NCBI GenBank assembly: GCA_963785075.1
Contig: CAWATW010000001.1
Coordinates: forward strand, 141,380-205,379
Direction of reading: 5' to 3'
Source of the DNA: JAOUGY01 sp963785075
Lineage (GTDB): Bacteria; Actinomycetota; Acidimicrobiia; Spongiisociales; ZC4RG35
Length of the DNA stretch: 64,000 nt
How positions within the stretch are numbered: the stretch's first letter is position 1; each line of letters starts with the position of its first letter. The translations under genes were made by a program, and so were the position numbers. Of the stretch, positions 1 to 8,388 are shown in pieces. A model generated the notes under the pieces. It worked only from the letters and a program-made list of their open reading frames with translations. It searched no databases and was not told the origin of the DNA.

Positions 1-722
1 CCAAGGTGGCCGAGTTCTATTCGACGATGCATCTGGAGCTCGGACGACTGCTGAAGGCGACGACCGAGCTGCTCACCGACATCACTCACTACCCGGCCGT
101 CGCCATCGGTCCGGGGCCGTCCGGCGAGGCCATCAAAGCGGTTCATCTCGTTCAGATGGGCGCGGTCACCGTTCTGGTGGTGGTCGTGACCGATTCGGGG
201 CGCGTCAGCCAGGAACTGCTCCGGCTCGACCAGCCGATCACGCCCACGGAGCTCGAGCGGGCGGAGCAATTCCTGGCCAGATCCCTGGTCGGACGTGAGA
301 TGGGCAGGAAGGACGGCGAGCGAGCACCTGAACTGGCTCCCGCAGAGCTCGCGGTCGTGCGTATGGCTCAAGCGGCTTTGGCGAGGGCCGCCCAGCAGAC
401 GGCCGAGATATACGTCGGCGGCACGCGACAGATGGCGACGGTGTGGGACAACCTCGCCACCGTCCATCATGTCCTCGAGGTGCTCGAGCGTGAGGCCAAG
501 CTGCTCGAGATGCTCGCCGGCCATTCCGGGACCACGATCCAGATCGCCGATGAACTCGGGATGCCGGCCGACGTCGATCTTGCGGTTGTCTCCAGCTCGT
601 TCGACTCGGGCCCGGCCGAAGGTCGGATCGGCGTGATCGGACCGATGAGGATGGACTACCGCCGAGTGATTTCCGCGGTCGAAGCAGTCAGCCGCGAGCT
701 CGGCGACAGAGCCGCCCAGTGA
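1..722 (+). CDS. hrcA: Heat-inducible transcription repressor HrcA, 5' end outside the window
   Basis: This is the C-terminal two thirds (about 240 residues) of HrcA, the repressor that binds CIRCE elements upstream of groE and dnaK-type genes. The frame is open to the window edge, so the N-terminal winged-helix DNA-binding part (about 100 residues in the family) is missing here. A GTG at 6 is an internal codon, not the start. Family features seen include the EFYSTMHLELGRLL segment and the closing GVIGPMRMDYRRVISAVEAV block that is typical of HrcA C-termini. It lies 95 bp before dnaJ, the usual hrcA-dnaJ order in actinobacteria. I see no CIRCE element between hrcA and dnaJ; one upstream of hrcA would be off the window. 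Confidence 0.93.
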   Translation, partial: KVAEFYSTMHLELGRLLKATTELLTDITHYPAVAIGPGPSGEAIKAVHLVQMGAVTVLVVVVTDSGRVSQELLRLDQPITPTELERAEQFLARSLVGREMGRKDGERAPELAPAELAVVRMAQAALARAAQQTAEIYVGGTRQMATVWDNLATVHHVLEVLEREAKLLEMLAGHSGTTIQIADELGMPADVDLAVVSSSFDSGPAEGRIGVIGPMRMDYRRVISAVEAVSRELGDRAAQ

Positions 723-817
723 CCGACGCAGGTGCTTCGCCCGTGATGGAGATCAGAACCCGGCACCCAATTCCGTCCGCTCCGCACCCGATCGCCCGCC
801 CCTAGGATCCGGCACTC

Positions 818-1900
818 GTGGCAAAGGACTATTACGCAATCCTGGGCGTCCCTCGGGACGCCTCGGGTGACGAGATCAAGAAGGCGTTTCGCCGCCTCGC
901 CCGGGAAACGCATCCCGATGCCAACCCGGGGGACGCCCAGGCCGACGCCCGCTTTCGGGAGATCGCCGAGGCGTATGAGGTGCTGAGCGACCCGGACAAG
1001 CGCCGCCGCCACGACCGGGGCGACACGATCGACCTGGGTGACCTGTTGGGCGGATTCGGCGGCTTCGACGACCTGCTGCGTTCGGTGTTCGGCGATTCGG
1101 GGCTCTTCGGCGCCACCGGCAGGCCTGCGCCGCCCCGTGGCCGTGACATTCTCGCGCGGGTCGCGGTCGATCTCGCCGAAGCCGCCTTCGGGACGGATGC
1201 CGAGGTGAGTTTCAGGACCAATGTCGTGTGTTCGATCTGCCGCGGCTCAGGGGCGAAGCCCGGGTCCGATCGACACACCTGCCCTACCTGCAACGGCGGC
1301 GGAGCAGTCCGTGTTGCGCGAAGGGGACTGTTGGGGACCGTCATGTCCGTGACCACATGTGACACGTGCGCCGGTTCGGGCGAAGTGGTCGCGGAGACAT
1401 GTGTGCAGTGCTCGGGGCAGGGCGTGCATCCATCGGACCGCACGGTGAAGGTGGAGATCCCTCCAGGTGTCGATTCGGGGACACGACTTCGCCTGAGCCG
1501 GGAAGGTGAGGCGGCGCCCCGAGGTGGGCAAGGTGGTGACCTGTATGTGGAGGTGGCGGTCAGACCCGACGATCGATTCGAGCGGGCCGGCGACGATCTG
1601 GTGCACCGTACATCGGTGAGCATGGCAAACGCCGCTCTGGGCACCAAGATCGATGTTCCCCTGATCGACGGCGGAACCGACGTGATCGACGTTCCGCGCG
1701 GCACGCAGCCGGGCTGGGTGCACCGCATTCCCGGTCGGGGGATGGGCAGGCTCGGCAGACGTGGCCGCGGCGACCTGCTGGTGCACGTGTCGGTGTCGAT
1801 CCCCACCGACCTGACCACCGAACAAGAAGAGCTGCTCCGCTCGTTCGCAGCCGCGTCGGGGGATGAGCAATCCGGCCGGCGGCGCCGCCGGGGCCGCTGA
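818..1900 (+). CDS. dnaJ: Chaperone protein DnaJ
   Basis: DnaJ is the co-chaperone that stimulates DnaK ATPase activity and delivers unfolded clients. The 360-residue protein has the J domain with the HPD motif at residues 32-34, a Gly/Phe-rich stretch around residues 70-100, and four CxxCxGxG-type zinc repeats at about 137-205 (CSICRGSG, CPTCNGGG, CDTCAGSG, CVQCSGQG). A C-terminal substrate-binding domain follows, and the tail ends in a basic RRRRRGR run. The start is GTG; a TAGGAT hexamer at 803-808 sits 9 nt before it and no Shine-Dalgarno sequence is visible, so the mRNA may be leaderless. Following hrcA suggests this is the HrcA-linked dnaJ2-type copy rather than the dnaK operon copy. 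Confidence 0.96.
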   Translation: MAKDYYAILGVPRDASGDEIKKAFRRLARETHPDANPGDAQADARFREIAEAYEVLSDPDKRRRHDRGDTIDLGDLLGGFGGFDDLLRSVFGDSGLFGATGRPAPPRGRDILARVAVDLAEAAFGTDAEVSFRTNVVCSICRGSGAKPGSDRHTCPTCNGGGAVRVARRGLLGTVMSVTTCDTCAGSGEVVAETCVQCSGQGVHPSDRTVKVEIPPGVDSGTRLRLSREGEAAPRGGQGGDLYVEVAVRPDDRFERAGDDLVHRTSVSMANAALGTKIDVPLIDGGTDVIDVPRGTQPGWVHRIPGRGMGRLGRRGRGDLLVHVSVSIPTDLTTEQEELLRSFAAASGDEQSGRRRRRGR

Positions 1901-1904
1901 ATCC

Positions 1905-2555
1905 ATGGCTCACGTTCCCCATGTCCTCGTTCCCGGGCCATGGGAGGGCCCGGCGATCGAACTCTCGAGCGATGCGGTGCATCATCTCCGCGTCGTGTTG
2001 CGGATGGGCGACAGTGAGCCTTGTTCCTACACCGATGGCCACGGCGGTGGGGGCTCGGGGGTCCTCGAGGGATCCCGCATCGTGCGTGGGGAAGAACGGG
2101 CGTTCCCCCGTCCGGCTCAGGTCACGCTCGCGGTGGCCCCGCCGGCCGCCAAGGACAGGCTGCGGTGGATCGTCGAGAAGGCGGCCGAGATCGGCGTAGC
2201 CCGCATCGTCTGGATCGACACCGTTCACCGCCAGGGTCGACCGCCACGCCCGGACAAGGCAGCGCAGTGGGCGCAGATGGCGTTGGAGCAGTCGCGCGGC
2301 CACCACCTCACTGTGGTCGACGGCGCCCTCACGCCCATCGGTCGACTCGAGGGTGCTCTCGTGGCGGCCGACCAAGGCGGTGGTGCGGTCGAACGCCTCC
2401 GCGCGCCGGTCACCGTCATGGTGGGTCCCGAAGGCGGTTGGGCGCCCGACGAGCTCGATCGCACCATCCCCCGCATCACGTTGGGTGAGCGGGTGCTGCG
2501 CACGGAAACGGCCGCAATCCTGGCGTCGTACCTAGTGCTGTCCGTGGCGATCTGA
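1905..2555 (+). CDS. rsmE: 16S rRNA (uracil-1498-N3)-methyltransferase RsmE
   Basis: RsmE methylates N3 of U1498 in 16S rRNA using SAM. The protein (216 residues from this start) shows the SPOUT-family layout: an N-terminal PUA-like part containing DAVHHLRVVLRMG, then KDRLRWIVEKAAEIGVARI, and the SAM-binding knot with VMVGPEGGWAPDEL and LRTETAAI near the C-terminus. I chose ATG 1905, 5 bp after the dnaJ stop, because family members begin close to this point. An in-frame ATG at 1863 inside dnaJ would add 14 Gly/Ala-rich residues. The gene is probably co-transcribed with dnaJ, a common actinobacterial pair. Confidence 0.93.
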   Translation: MAHVPHVLVPGPWEGPAIELSSDAVHHLRVVLRMGDSEPCSYTDGHGGGGSGVLEGSRIVRGEERAFPRPAQVTLAVAPPAAKDRLRWIVEKAAEIGVARIVWIDTVHRQGRPPRPDKAAQWAQMALEQSRGHHLTVVDGALTPIGRLEGALVAADQGGGAVERLRAPVTVMVGPEGGWAPDELDRTIPRITLGERVLRTETAAILASYLVLSVAI

Positions 2556-2564
2556 GCGATTGGC

Positions 2565-2593
2565 ACCACTCTGCGTGGTTTACGTGGTATCAT
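2565..2593 (+). promoter_or_regulatory. Putative promoter with a BldD-type box upstream of the bldD-like gene
   Basis: A -10-like TATCAT lies at 2588-2593. The sequence ACTCTGCGT at 2568-2576 matches the core ACnCWGnGT of the Streptomyces BldD operator and sits where a -35 element would be expected; it is flanked by ACCAC and GTGGT arms. Streptomyces BldD represses its own gene, so this is consistent with autoregulation of the gene starting at 2624. No strong -35 hexamer is visible. Confidence 0.45.
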
Positions 2594-2623
2594 CGTCGCT
2601 CGAGAAGGGGTAGAGGAGCACAG

Positions 2624-3064
2624 ATGGAATCGATCGATCCGTTGAACCAGATGATCGGCAGCCGTGTTCGAGAAGCGCGGCGGGCCCGTGGCTGGTCACT
2701 GCTCGATGTCGAGGCGGCATCGGACGGCGAGTTCAAGGCGTCGGTCCTCGGTGCCTATGAACGAGGTGAACGCGCACTCTCGGTGGCGCGCCTGCTGCGC
2801 CTCGCTGCGCTGTTCGAGATGTCTCCGGTCGTGTTTCTCCCCGAAACACCCGATCACACAGATCCCATCATCGATCTCGAGGCCGCCGAGGCCGCCGGCG
2901 ACCGTCAGGGCGAGACGATCGACCGATTCCTCCGAGCCATTCAGCGCATGCGTAAGGGTGGGTCGCCCAGAGCCGCCGTTCGCCAGTCGGATCTGAAAGT
3001 GCTCGCAGCGCTCTTGGACCCGCTCATCGTCGAAAACCTCCCGCTGGAGGTCGACGACCAGTGA
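2624..3064 (+). CDS. BldD-like XRE-family transcriptional regulator
   Basis: This 146-residue protein has an N-terminal helix-turn-helix (about residues 10-70) close to Streptomyces BldD: VLGAYERGERALSVARLLRLAA aligns with the BldD recognition region. The C-terminal part (about 85-140) matches the BldD c-di-GMP-binding domain: LKVLAALLD and the RQSD tetrad correspond to the RxxD half of the RxD-X8-RxxD signature. The first half (RxD) is not intact; the equivalent position reads MRK. Dimerisation by c-di-GMP is therefore doubtful. BldD is a master repressor of development in Streptomyces; in unicellular relatives the role is unknown. The start ATG has an AGAGGAG-type site 7 nt upstream. Confidence 0.8.
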   Translation: MESIDPLNQMIGSRVREARRARGWSLLDVEAASDGEFKASVLGAYERGERALSVARLLRLAALFEMSPVVFLPETPDHTDPIIDLEAAEAAGDRQGETIDRFLRAIQRMRKGGSPRAAVRQSDLKVLAALLDPLIVENLPLEVDDQ

Positions 3065-3158
3065 CTCGCAACCGGTCCCTGACGGCCGGTTGGCATGTGT
3101 CGTCGCTTCGCGACCCCTTGTCCCTATACTTCCTGAGCCCACTCCTGGGCCCAACGTC

Positions 3159-4142
3159 GTGACCTCTGATCTCTCCCACGATTCTTCTCAGCGCCATGTG
3201 CGCGTTCCTTCGAACCACCTCATGATGGATTTGGTCGGTGCGGGCGATGTCCATGTGCGAGCACTGTCGGACCTGTTTCCGACGGTGAAGGTCGTCGCGC
3301 GGGGCAATGAGATCACGCTCGACGGTCCTGAAGGGGACACGGCCGTGGTCGAGACCGTCCTCGACGAGCTGTTGATCCTCATACAGGAGGGCCAGTCCCT
3401 CGGTGACGGACGCCTCGAGCGGGTCGTCGAAATGGTTCGTGAGAAGGTACCCAGTCCGTCCGGGGTGCTGACGGAAGGCATTCCCGTCGGTCGTGGCCGT
3501 GTCGTTCGGGCCAAGACTCGTGGACAGCAGCAGTACATCAAGGCCATCAAGGACAACACCCTCACCTTTGGCATCGGCCCTGCGGGCACCGGAAAGACCT
3601 ATCTGGCGATGGCCGCAGCCGTCGAGTCCCTCATGTCCGGCTCGATTCGACGAATTCTGCTCACGCGACCCGCCGTCGAGGCAGGTGAGCGTCTGGGCTT
3701 TCTCCCGGGAGACCTCACCCAGAAGATCGACCCGTACCTCCGCCCGCTCTACGACGCCCTCTGGGACATGCTGGGACCCGACGAGACGGCCCGTTTGACC
3801 GATCGGGGAACCATCGAGATAGCTCCGCTCGCTTATATGAGGGGACGGACTCTGAACGACGCCTGCGTGATCCTCGACGAGGCACAGAACACGTCCCAGG
3901 AGCAGATGAAGATGTTTCTGACTCGACTGGGGTTCAACTCGAAGATGATCATCACCGGCGACATCACCCAGACCGATCTGCCGAGCCAGCGTCAGAGTGG
4001 CCTGGCGGTGGTGCGTCGCATTCTCGAGGGGATCCCGGGTGTTGCTTTCGTCGAGCTGACCTCCAAAGATGTCGTTCGACATCGGATCGTTGCTGCCATC
4101 GTCGAGGCGTACGGTCGGTACGACCATGAGGGGGAGACATGA
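3159..4142 (+). CDS. PhoH-family ATPase (PhoH-like protein)
   Basis: PhoH-like cytoplasmic ATPases are linked to RNA metabolism and sit next to ybeY in most bacteria. The protein (327 residues from this start) has Walker A GPAGTGKT at about 140-147, the family motif TRPAVEAGERLGFLPGD, and Walker B with the PhoH signature VILDEAQNTSQEQMKMFLTRL. The frame also allows a TTG start at 3090, but a TATACT at 3125-3130 looks like a -10 element and would place the transcript start after 3090, so I prefer GTG 3159. Its stop overlaps the next start (ATGA), giving an operon phoH-pgpH-ybeY-corC-era. Confidence 0.93.
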   Translation: MTSDLSHDSSQRHVRVPSNHLMMDLVGAGDVHVRALSDLFPTVKVVARGNEITLDGPEGDTAVVETVLDELLILIQEGQSLGDGRLERVVEMVREKVPSPSGVLTEGIPVGRGRVVRAKTRGQQQYIKAIKDNTLTFGIGPAGTGKTYLAMAAAVESLMSGSIRRILLTRPAVEAGERLGFLPGDLTQKIDPYLRPLYDALWDMLGPDETARLTDRGTIEIAPLAYMRGRTLNDACVILDEAQNTSQEQMKMFLTRLGFNSKMIITGDITQTDLPSQRQSGLAVVRRILEGIPGVAFVELTSKDVVRHRIVAAIVEAYGRYDHEGET

Positions 4143-6682
4143 GACGAGCGTCGATCACGCGAATTGCGGCACTCGTGTCGACCGTGGCCCTGTCCTGGGG
4201 GGTGCTCACGCTCGGCTTCGCCGACGAGGCGGCCGGCGGGCCTCAAGTGGGAGACACAGCCGATCGCGAGTATCGCGCCAGGACCGACGCCGAGTTCGTG
4301 GATCAGGTGGCAACCGAGCAGGCGATCGAGCGGGCGCGGGCGGGTGTCGAACCGGTTCTCGTCCGCGACACCAGCCTTGAAGATGCCGCCTACGCCGAGG
4401 TGACAGGAATCCTCGACGCGGTCGCGGTCGCCACCCAACCCATCGAGAGTCGGGTGGAATCTATACCTCCGCCCACTAGTTCCACGACGAGCTCCACCAC
4501 CACGACGACGACCGCCGAAGGGGAGCCGGTGGTCGGAGCCGAGACCGAGTTGGTGTCGACCGGAGTCATCACGGGACTCGTGTTCATCGACGTGAACGGT
4601 GACGGAATTCTCGACGACACCGAGGTGCCGGAGGGTGGGTGGACCACCGATCGGCCACGGCAGGATGTGGCAGCGGTGGCGATCGCCGCCGACGGTACGC
4701 AATACCGCGGCGCGACCGACCGGAGTGGCGAATACTCGATCGAGGTTCCCTACGGTGAATACGAAGTTCTCCTCGACTCCGAATCCGTCGGATATCCGCC
4801 GGATTTCGTCGCTTCCGCTCCAAACGCGTTCTCTCAGCAAATCGTGTGTGAATCGGATGAGTGCCTGACCCAGCCCGTCGGGCTCTCGGCGGTGTTTGCC
4901 CCGCTCGAGTCGATCGTCGATGACGTGCAGGCCGAGAGCCCACTTCTCGGCGACACCACGTGGGCCGTTCTCGCCGACTACGGCATGCGCGACGTCTACC
5001 GGACACTCTTCGACGACGAGCCTCTCCTCCAACAGATAAGCACGGCTGCCCAGGATCGACTGACGACCTATTTCCGGTTCGAGATCACCGATGACGAGGT
5101 CGATCAGATCCGGAGCGACGCCTTGCGGGATCCGCAATCGGTTCAGATCGACGGGGTGATCAACGACGTGGCGCGCGAACAGGTGAATCGCCTGGTGAGC
5201 GTCAGCCTGGTTGCGAACATGGTCGTCGACCAGGAGCGGACGGAGGCCGAGATCGAGCGTGAGGTCGCGGCCGTGCCCGATCAGATGCGGTCGTATTCGG
5301 CGGGGCAGTTGATCTTGGCACCGGGCGACACGTTCACCGAGCGGACGCTCGCAGCCGTCAACGCCACGGGAGCCAACATCGAGCGTACGGTACGACAGGC
5401 CGCTGCCGGCGGGTTGCTTGCGGTGCTCGTTGCGGTGCTCGCCTACTACCTGGCGCGTTTCCGCAAGGTCTACTGGAGCCGGCCTCGCATGGTGACCCTG
5501 TTCGGCATGCTCATCGTTCTTGCGGCGGCGGCGGTACGGATCACCGTCGAGTTCCAGGACACGACGAGCTGGTACATCCTGCCCGCCGTCGCCTTTGGGT
5601 ACCTGGCCTCGGTGTTGTTCGACAACCGGATGGGCACGTTGATGGCCATGGCCGTGGGCGTGCTGGCCCTCGTCGGCACGCTCGAGCCTGGCGTCGGCGT
5701 GTACGCCACGCTGGCGACGCTGGCGCCCATCGGGTTCGTGTCGGCAGTCTCGACGCGGCGAGCGTTCCGCAACTCCGTGCTGGTGTCGGCCGTGGCCGGA
5801 GCGGTGATCGCCGCCGCCGCGTCCTGGTTCTTCGAGGCCGAGGTGGGGCAAAACCCGCTCGAACAGATCGGTCGTGACGCCGCGTGGGCCGGTGCGGTGG
5901 CCCTCGTTGCCTCGCTCGTCGCCTTGGCGGCCATGCCGTTCTTCGAGTCGATGTTCGACATCACCACCACGTTGCGTTTGCTCGAGCTGACCGACCGCAA
6001 CCATGAGGCACTCCAGGTGTTGCAGTCGAAAGCCTTCGGCACGTTCAACCACTCCCTGATGGTGGGAACCCTGGCGGACTCGGCCGCCAAGGCGATCGGC
6101 GCCGACAACATCCTCGCCCGGGCAGCGGCCTACTACCACGACCTCGGCAAGACCGAGAACCCCATGTACTTCATCGAGAACCAATTCGGGTCCGCCAACC
6201 CCCACGACGACCTCGCCCCTGAGGAGTCTGCCCGCATCATCCGCCAGCATGTGCTCGACGGGGTGGAACTGGCCCGGAAGTTCAACATCCCGTCGGCGGT
6301 CGCCGAAGGGATCGTGTCGCATCACGGCGACGGGATCATGCGGTACTTCTACGAGAAGGCCCGTCAACAGGGCGACGGTGAGGTGGATCCCGATCTGTTC
6401 CGCCACGCCGGCCACAAGCCCCAGACTCGTGAGATGGCGATCCTGATGATGGCGGATGCCGTCGAGGGCGCTTGCAGAGCGGTGTTCGCCGACGAGGAGC
6501 CGAAACCGGAGTCCATCGCCAAGGTCGTGAACCGGGTGATCGACGAGAAGGTGGCGGACGGCCAGCTGTCGGAGTCGGACCTCACGCTCAGCGAGCTGTC
6601 GACGGTTCGGCGGGCGTTCATCGACGCGCTGACAGGTCACTACCATCAGCGCATCCCCTATCCCAACTTCCCCGGAAGCTGA
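4139..6682 (+). CDS. 7TM-HD family cyclic-dinucleotide phosphodiesterase (PgpH-like) with SdrD-B-like insertion
   Basis: PgpH-type proteins are membrane phosphodiesterases that hydrolyse c-di-AMP with a cytoplasmic HD domain. The 847-residue protein has an N-terminal signal/anchor helix, an extracellular 7TMR-HDED-type region, about seven membrane helices at roughly residues 415-610, and an HD domain with FNHSLMVG and YYHDLGK near residue 664. Unusually, a Thr/Ser-rich linker (about 115-130) is followed by an SdrD-B-like beta domain at about 143-250 with the calcium-loop motif DVNGDGILDDTE, splitting the extracellular region. The gene sits between phoH and ybeY, the normal place for this family. 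Substrate is inferred from the family only. Confidence 0.88.
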   Translation: MRRASITRIAALVSTVALSWGVLTLGFADEAAGGPQVGDTADREYRARTDAEFVDQVATEQAIERARAGVEPVLVRDTSLEDAAYAEVTGILDAVAVATQPIESRVESIPPPTSSTTSSTTTTTTAEGEPVVGAETELVSTGVITGLVFIDVNGDGILDDTEVPEGGWTTDRPRQDVAAVAIAADGTQYRGATDRSGEYSIEVPYGEYEVLLDSESVGYPPDFVASAPNAFSQQIVCESDECLTQPVGLSAVFAPLESIVDDVQAESPLLGDTTWAVLADYGMRDVYRTLFDDEPLLQQISTAAQDRLTTYFRFEITDDEVDQIRSDALRDPQSVQIDGVINDVAREQVNRLVSVSLVANMVVDQERTEAEIEREVAAVPDQMRSYSAGQLILAPGDTFTERTLAAVNATGANIERTVRQAAAGGLLAVLVAVLAYYLARFRKVYWSRPRMVTLFGMLIVLAAAAVRITVEFQDTTSWYILPAVAFGYLASVLFDNRMGTLMAMAVGVLALVGTLEPGVGVYATLATLAPIGFVSAVSTRRAFRNSVLVSAVAGAVIAAAASWFFEAEVGQNPLEQIGRDAAWAGAVALVASLVALAAMPFFESMFDITTTLRLLELTDRNHEALQVLQSKAFGTFNHSLMVGTLADSAAKAIGADNILARAAAYYHDLGKTENPMYFIENQFGSANPHDDLAPEESARIIRQHVLDGVELARKFNIPSAVAEGIVSHHGDGIMRYFYEKARQQGDGEVDPDLFRHAGHKPQTREMAILMMADAVEGACRAVFADEEPKPESIAKVVNRVIDEKVADGQLSESDLTLSELSTVRRAFIDALTGHYHQRIPYPNFPGS

Positions 6683-6733
6683 TTTGGACGAGCCCCCCAG
6701 TCCCGACGCGCCTGCCCGTGGCGGGATACGCTC

Positions 6734-7198
6734 ATGAACGTGTTCCTCACCGATGAGCAATCGGTCCCGGTCGACGTGGCGCGAATCCGCACGTTGGCCG
6801 AACTGGTGCTCGAGCAGCAGGGATTCCCGCAGGACACCGAGGTCACGATCATGCTCGTGACCGACTCCGACATGGTCGGATACAACGAGCGCTTCATGAA
6901 CCGGGACGGTCCGACGGATGTGCTGGCGTTCCCACTCGAAGAGCTCGCTCCGGGCGTCGTGCCCGACTGGCGGCCAGGTGACCCCCCGGTCAACCTCGGT
7001 GACGTCATCATCGCTCCCGAGTACGTGGGTCGCCAGGCGAGTGAGCAGGGGTCGGAGTTCACCCACGAGATCTCACTCATGGTGGTGCACGGCATCTTGC
7101 ACCTCATGGGATGGGATCACGGCGAGGACTCCGATGCCGAGCGCATGGAAGGCCGGGAACGGGAGCTGCTCGGGATGATCGGAGTACCGAGAACATGA
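6734..7198 (+). CDS. ybeY: Endoribonuclease YbeY
   Basis: YbeY is a metal-dependent RNase needed for 16S rRNA 3'-end maturation and ribosome quality control. The 154-residue protein carries the zinc-binding signature HGILHLMGWDH at about residues 119-129 (three His in the H-x3-H-x5-H pattern) and the upstream FMNRDGPTDVLAFPL motif. Length and position between the HD phosphodiesterase and corC are typical. The stop overlaps the next ATG by ATGA, so translation is likely coupled. Confidence 0.96.
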   Translation: MNVFLTDEQSVPVDVARIRTLAELVLEQQGFPQDTEVTIMLVTDSDMVGYNERFMNRDGPTDVLAFPLEELAPGVVPDWRPGDPPVNLGDVIIAPEYVGRQASEQGSEFTHEISLMVVHGILHLMGWDHGEDSDAERMEGRERELLGMIGVPRT

Positions 7199-8388
7199 TC
7201 CCGGCAATCGTCGTCGTGGTGCTCACGGTGCTCGGCGCCGCACTGCTGCGGCTGGGGTTGGCGTCGCTGGCACGGACTCCACGGGCGGACGCCCTTCGGG
7301 ACGTGGTCGAACATCGCGCCGGTGCGCGGAGGGTGGCGGACCTCCTCGAGGACCGAGAGGTGGTGGCGCCCGCCGTCAACGTCATCCATGCCCTTCTCCT
7401 GGTGTTTGCGGCCGTCGTCGGCTCCTGGGTCCTTTCGAGGTCTGCCGTGGGAACGCCTCTCGCTCTTGCGTTGTCGACCATGACCATGGCGCTGGTCGTG
7501 ATCGGCGATCTCGTACCGCGCGCCATCGGCCGACGACGCCCCCGGTCGCCCGCCTACCGGCTGGCGCCGATCCTGGCCCTGAGCGTGAAAGTCGGCTCCT
7601 GGGCCACCGAGATCTTCGCCGACGAGGACGACGAGGACGACCACGGTGACGAAGACGAAGACGACGCGGGGGAGTCGAAGCTGATCTCGTCGGTGTTGGA
7701 GTTCTCCGAAACCATCGTGCGGGAGGTCATGGTTCCCAGAACCGACATGGTGATGATCGGTCGCGACTCAGGTTTCGGGGATTTGCTGGTCGTGTTCGAG
7801 GAGCACGGCTTCAGCCGGATCCCGGTGGTGGGCGAAGGCCCCGACGATGTGATCGGTCTCGTCATCGTGAAGGACCTGCTGCCCGTTCTGGCAGCGGGGG
7901 AGCTACCCGAACGCCTGTCGACGGTGATGCGGTCGATCGATTTCGTGCCCGAGACGAAACGCGTTCCCGAGTTGCTGAGGGAGATGCAGGCTTCCAAATC
8001 TCATCTGGCCGTTGTCGTGGACGAATACGGCGGCACCGCCGGCATCGTCACGATCGAGGACCTGCTCGAGGAGTTGGTAGGTGAGATCGTCGACGAATAC
8101 GACGACGAAGAGCTCCTCATCGAAGAGCGGGGCGAAGGCCGGTGGGCGGTGGATGGCCGGCTCCCGGTGGAAGAGCTCTCCGAGCTCGTCGACTCCGAGC
8201 TCCCCGACGAAGACTGGGACACGGTGGCCGGTCTGGTGCTCGGACAAGCAGGCCGCGTGCCCAAAGAGTCGGAACGATTCGTCGTTGGAGAGGTCGCACT
8301 GACAGTTCGAAGAATGCAGGGACGGCGGGTGGTGCTCGTCGAAGTCGAACGCCTGACCTCCAAATCGATGATCGAGGAGGCGGGATGA
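7195..8388 (+). CDS. CorC/HlyC-type CNNM membrane protein with CBS pair
   Basis: This CNNM/CorC family protein (397 residues) is probably a divalent-cation (Mg2+/Co2+) transporter or its regulator at the cytoplasmic membrane. The N-terminal membrane part is short and weakly conserved compared with classical DUF21 domains (hydrophobic segments at about 1-20, 60-80 and 85-105). A strongly acidic loop with two Asp/Glu runs follows at about 140-160, then two CBS domains beginning at VMVPRTDMVMIG (about 180) and a C-terminal CorC/HlyC domain at about 310-395. The open frame extends upstream inside ybeY, but the ATG at 7195 gives the usual ATGA overlap. The position between ybeY and era is the standard one. 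Confidence 0.9.
   Translation: MIPAIVVVVLTVLGAALLRLGLASLARTPRADALRDVVEHRAGARRVADLLEDREVVAPAVNVIHALLLVFAAVVGSWVLSRSAVGTPLALALSTMTMALVVIGDLVPRAIGRRRPRSPAYRLAPILALSVKVGSWATEIFADEDDEDDHGDEDEDDAGESKLISSVLEFSETIVREVMVPRTDMVMIGRDSGFGDLLVVFEEHGFSRIPVVGEGPDDVIGLVIVKDLLPVLAAGELPERLSTVMRSIDFVPETKRVPELLREMQASKSHLAVVVDEYGGTAGIVTIEDLLEELVGEIVDEYDDEELLIEERGEGRWAVDGRLPVEELSELVDSELPDEDWDTVAGLVLGQAGRVPKESERFVVGEVALTVRRMQGRRVVLVEVERLTSKSMIEEAG

Noticed and set aside
723..817. CIRCE element upstream of dnaJ
   Set aside because: No TTAGCACTC-N9-GAGTGCTAA or close variant present.
1863..1904. Longer start for RsmE inside dnaJ
   Set aside because: Adds only Gly/Ala-rich residues absent from the family; ATG 1905 is better placed.
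3992..7066. 1024-codon minus-strand open frame opposite phoH-pgpH-ybeY
   Set aside because: It is antisense to genes with clear family motifs; its translation is rich in His/Arg/Gly with no domain pattern, typical of high-GC shadows.
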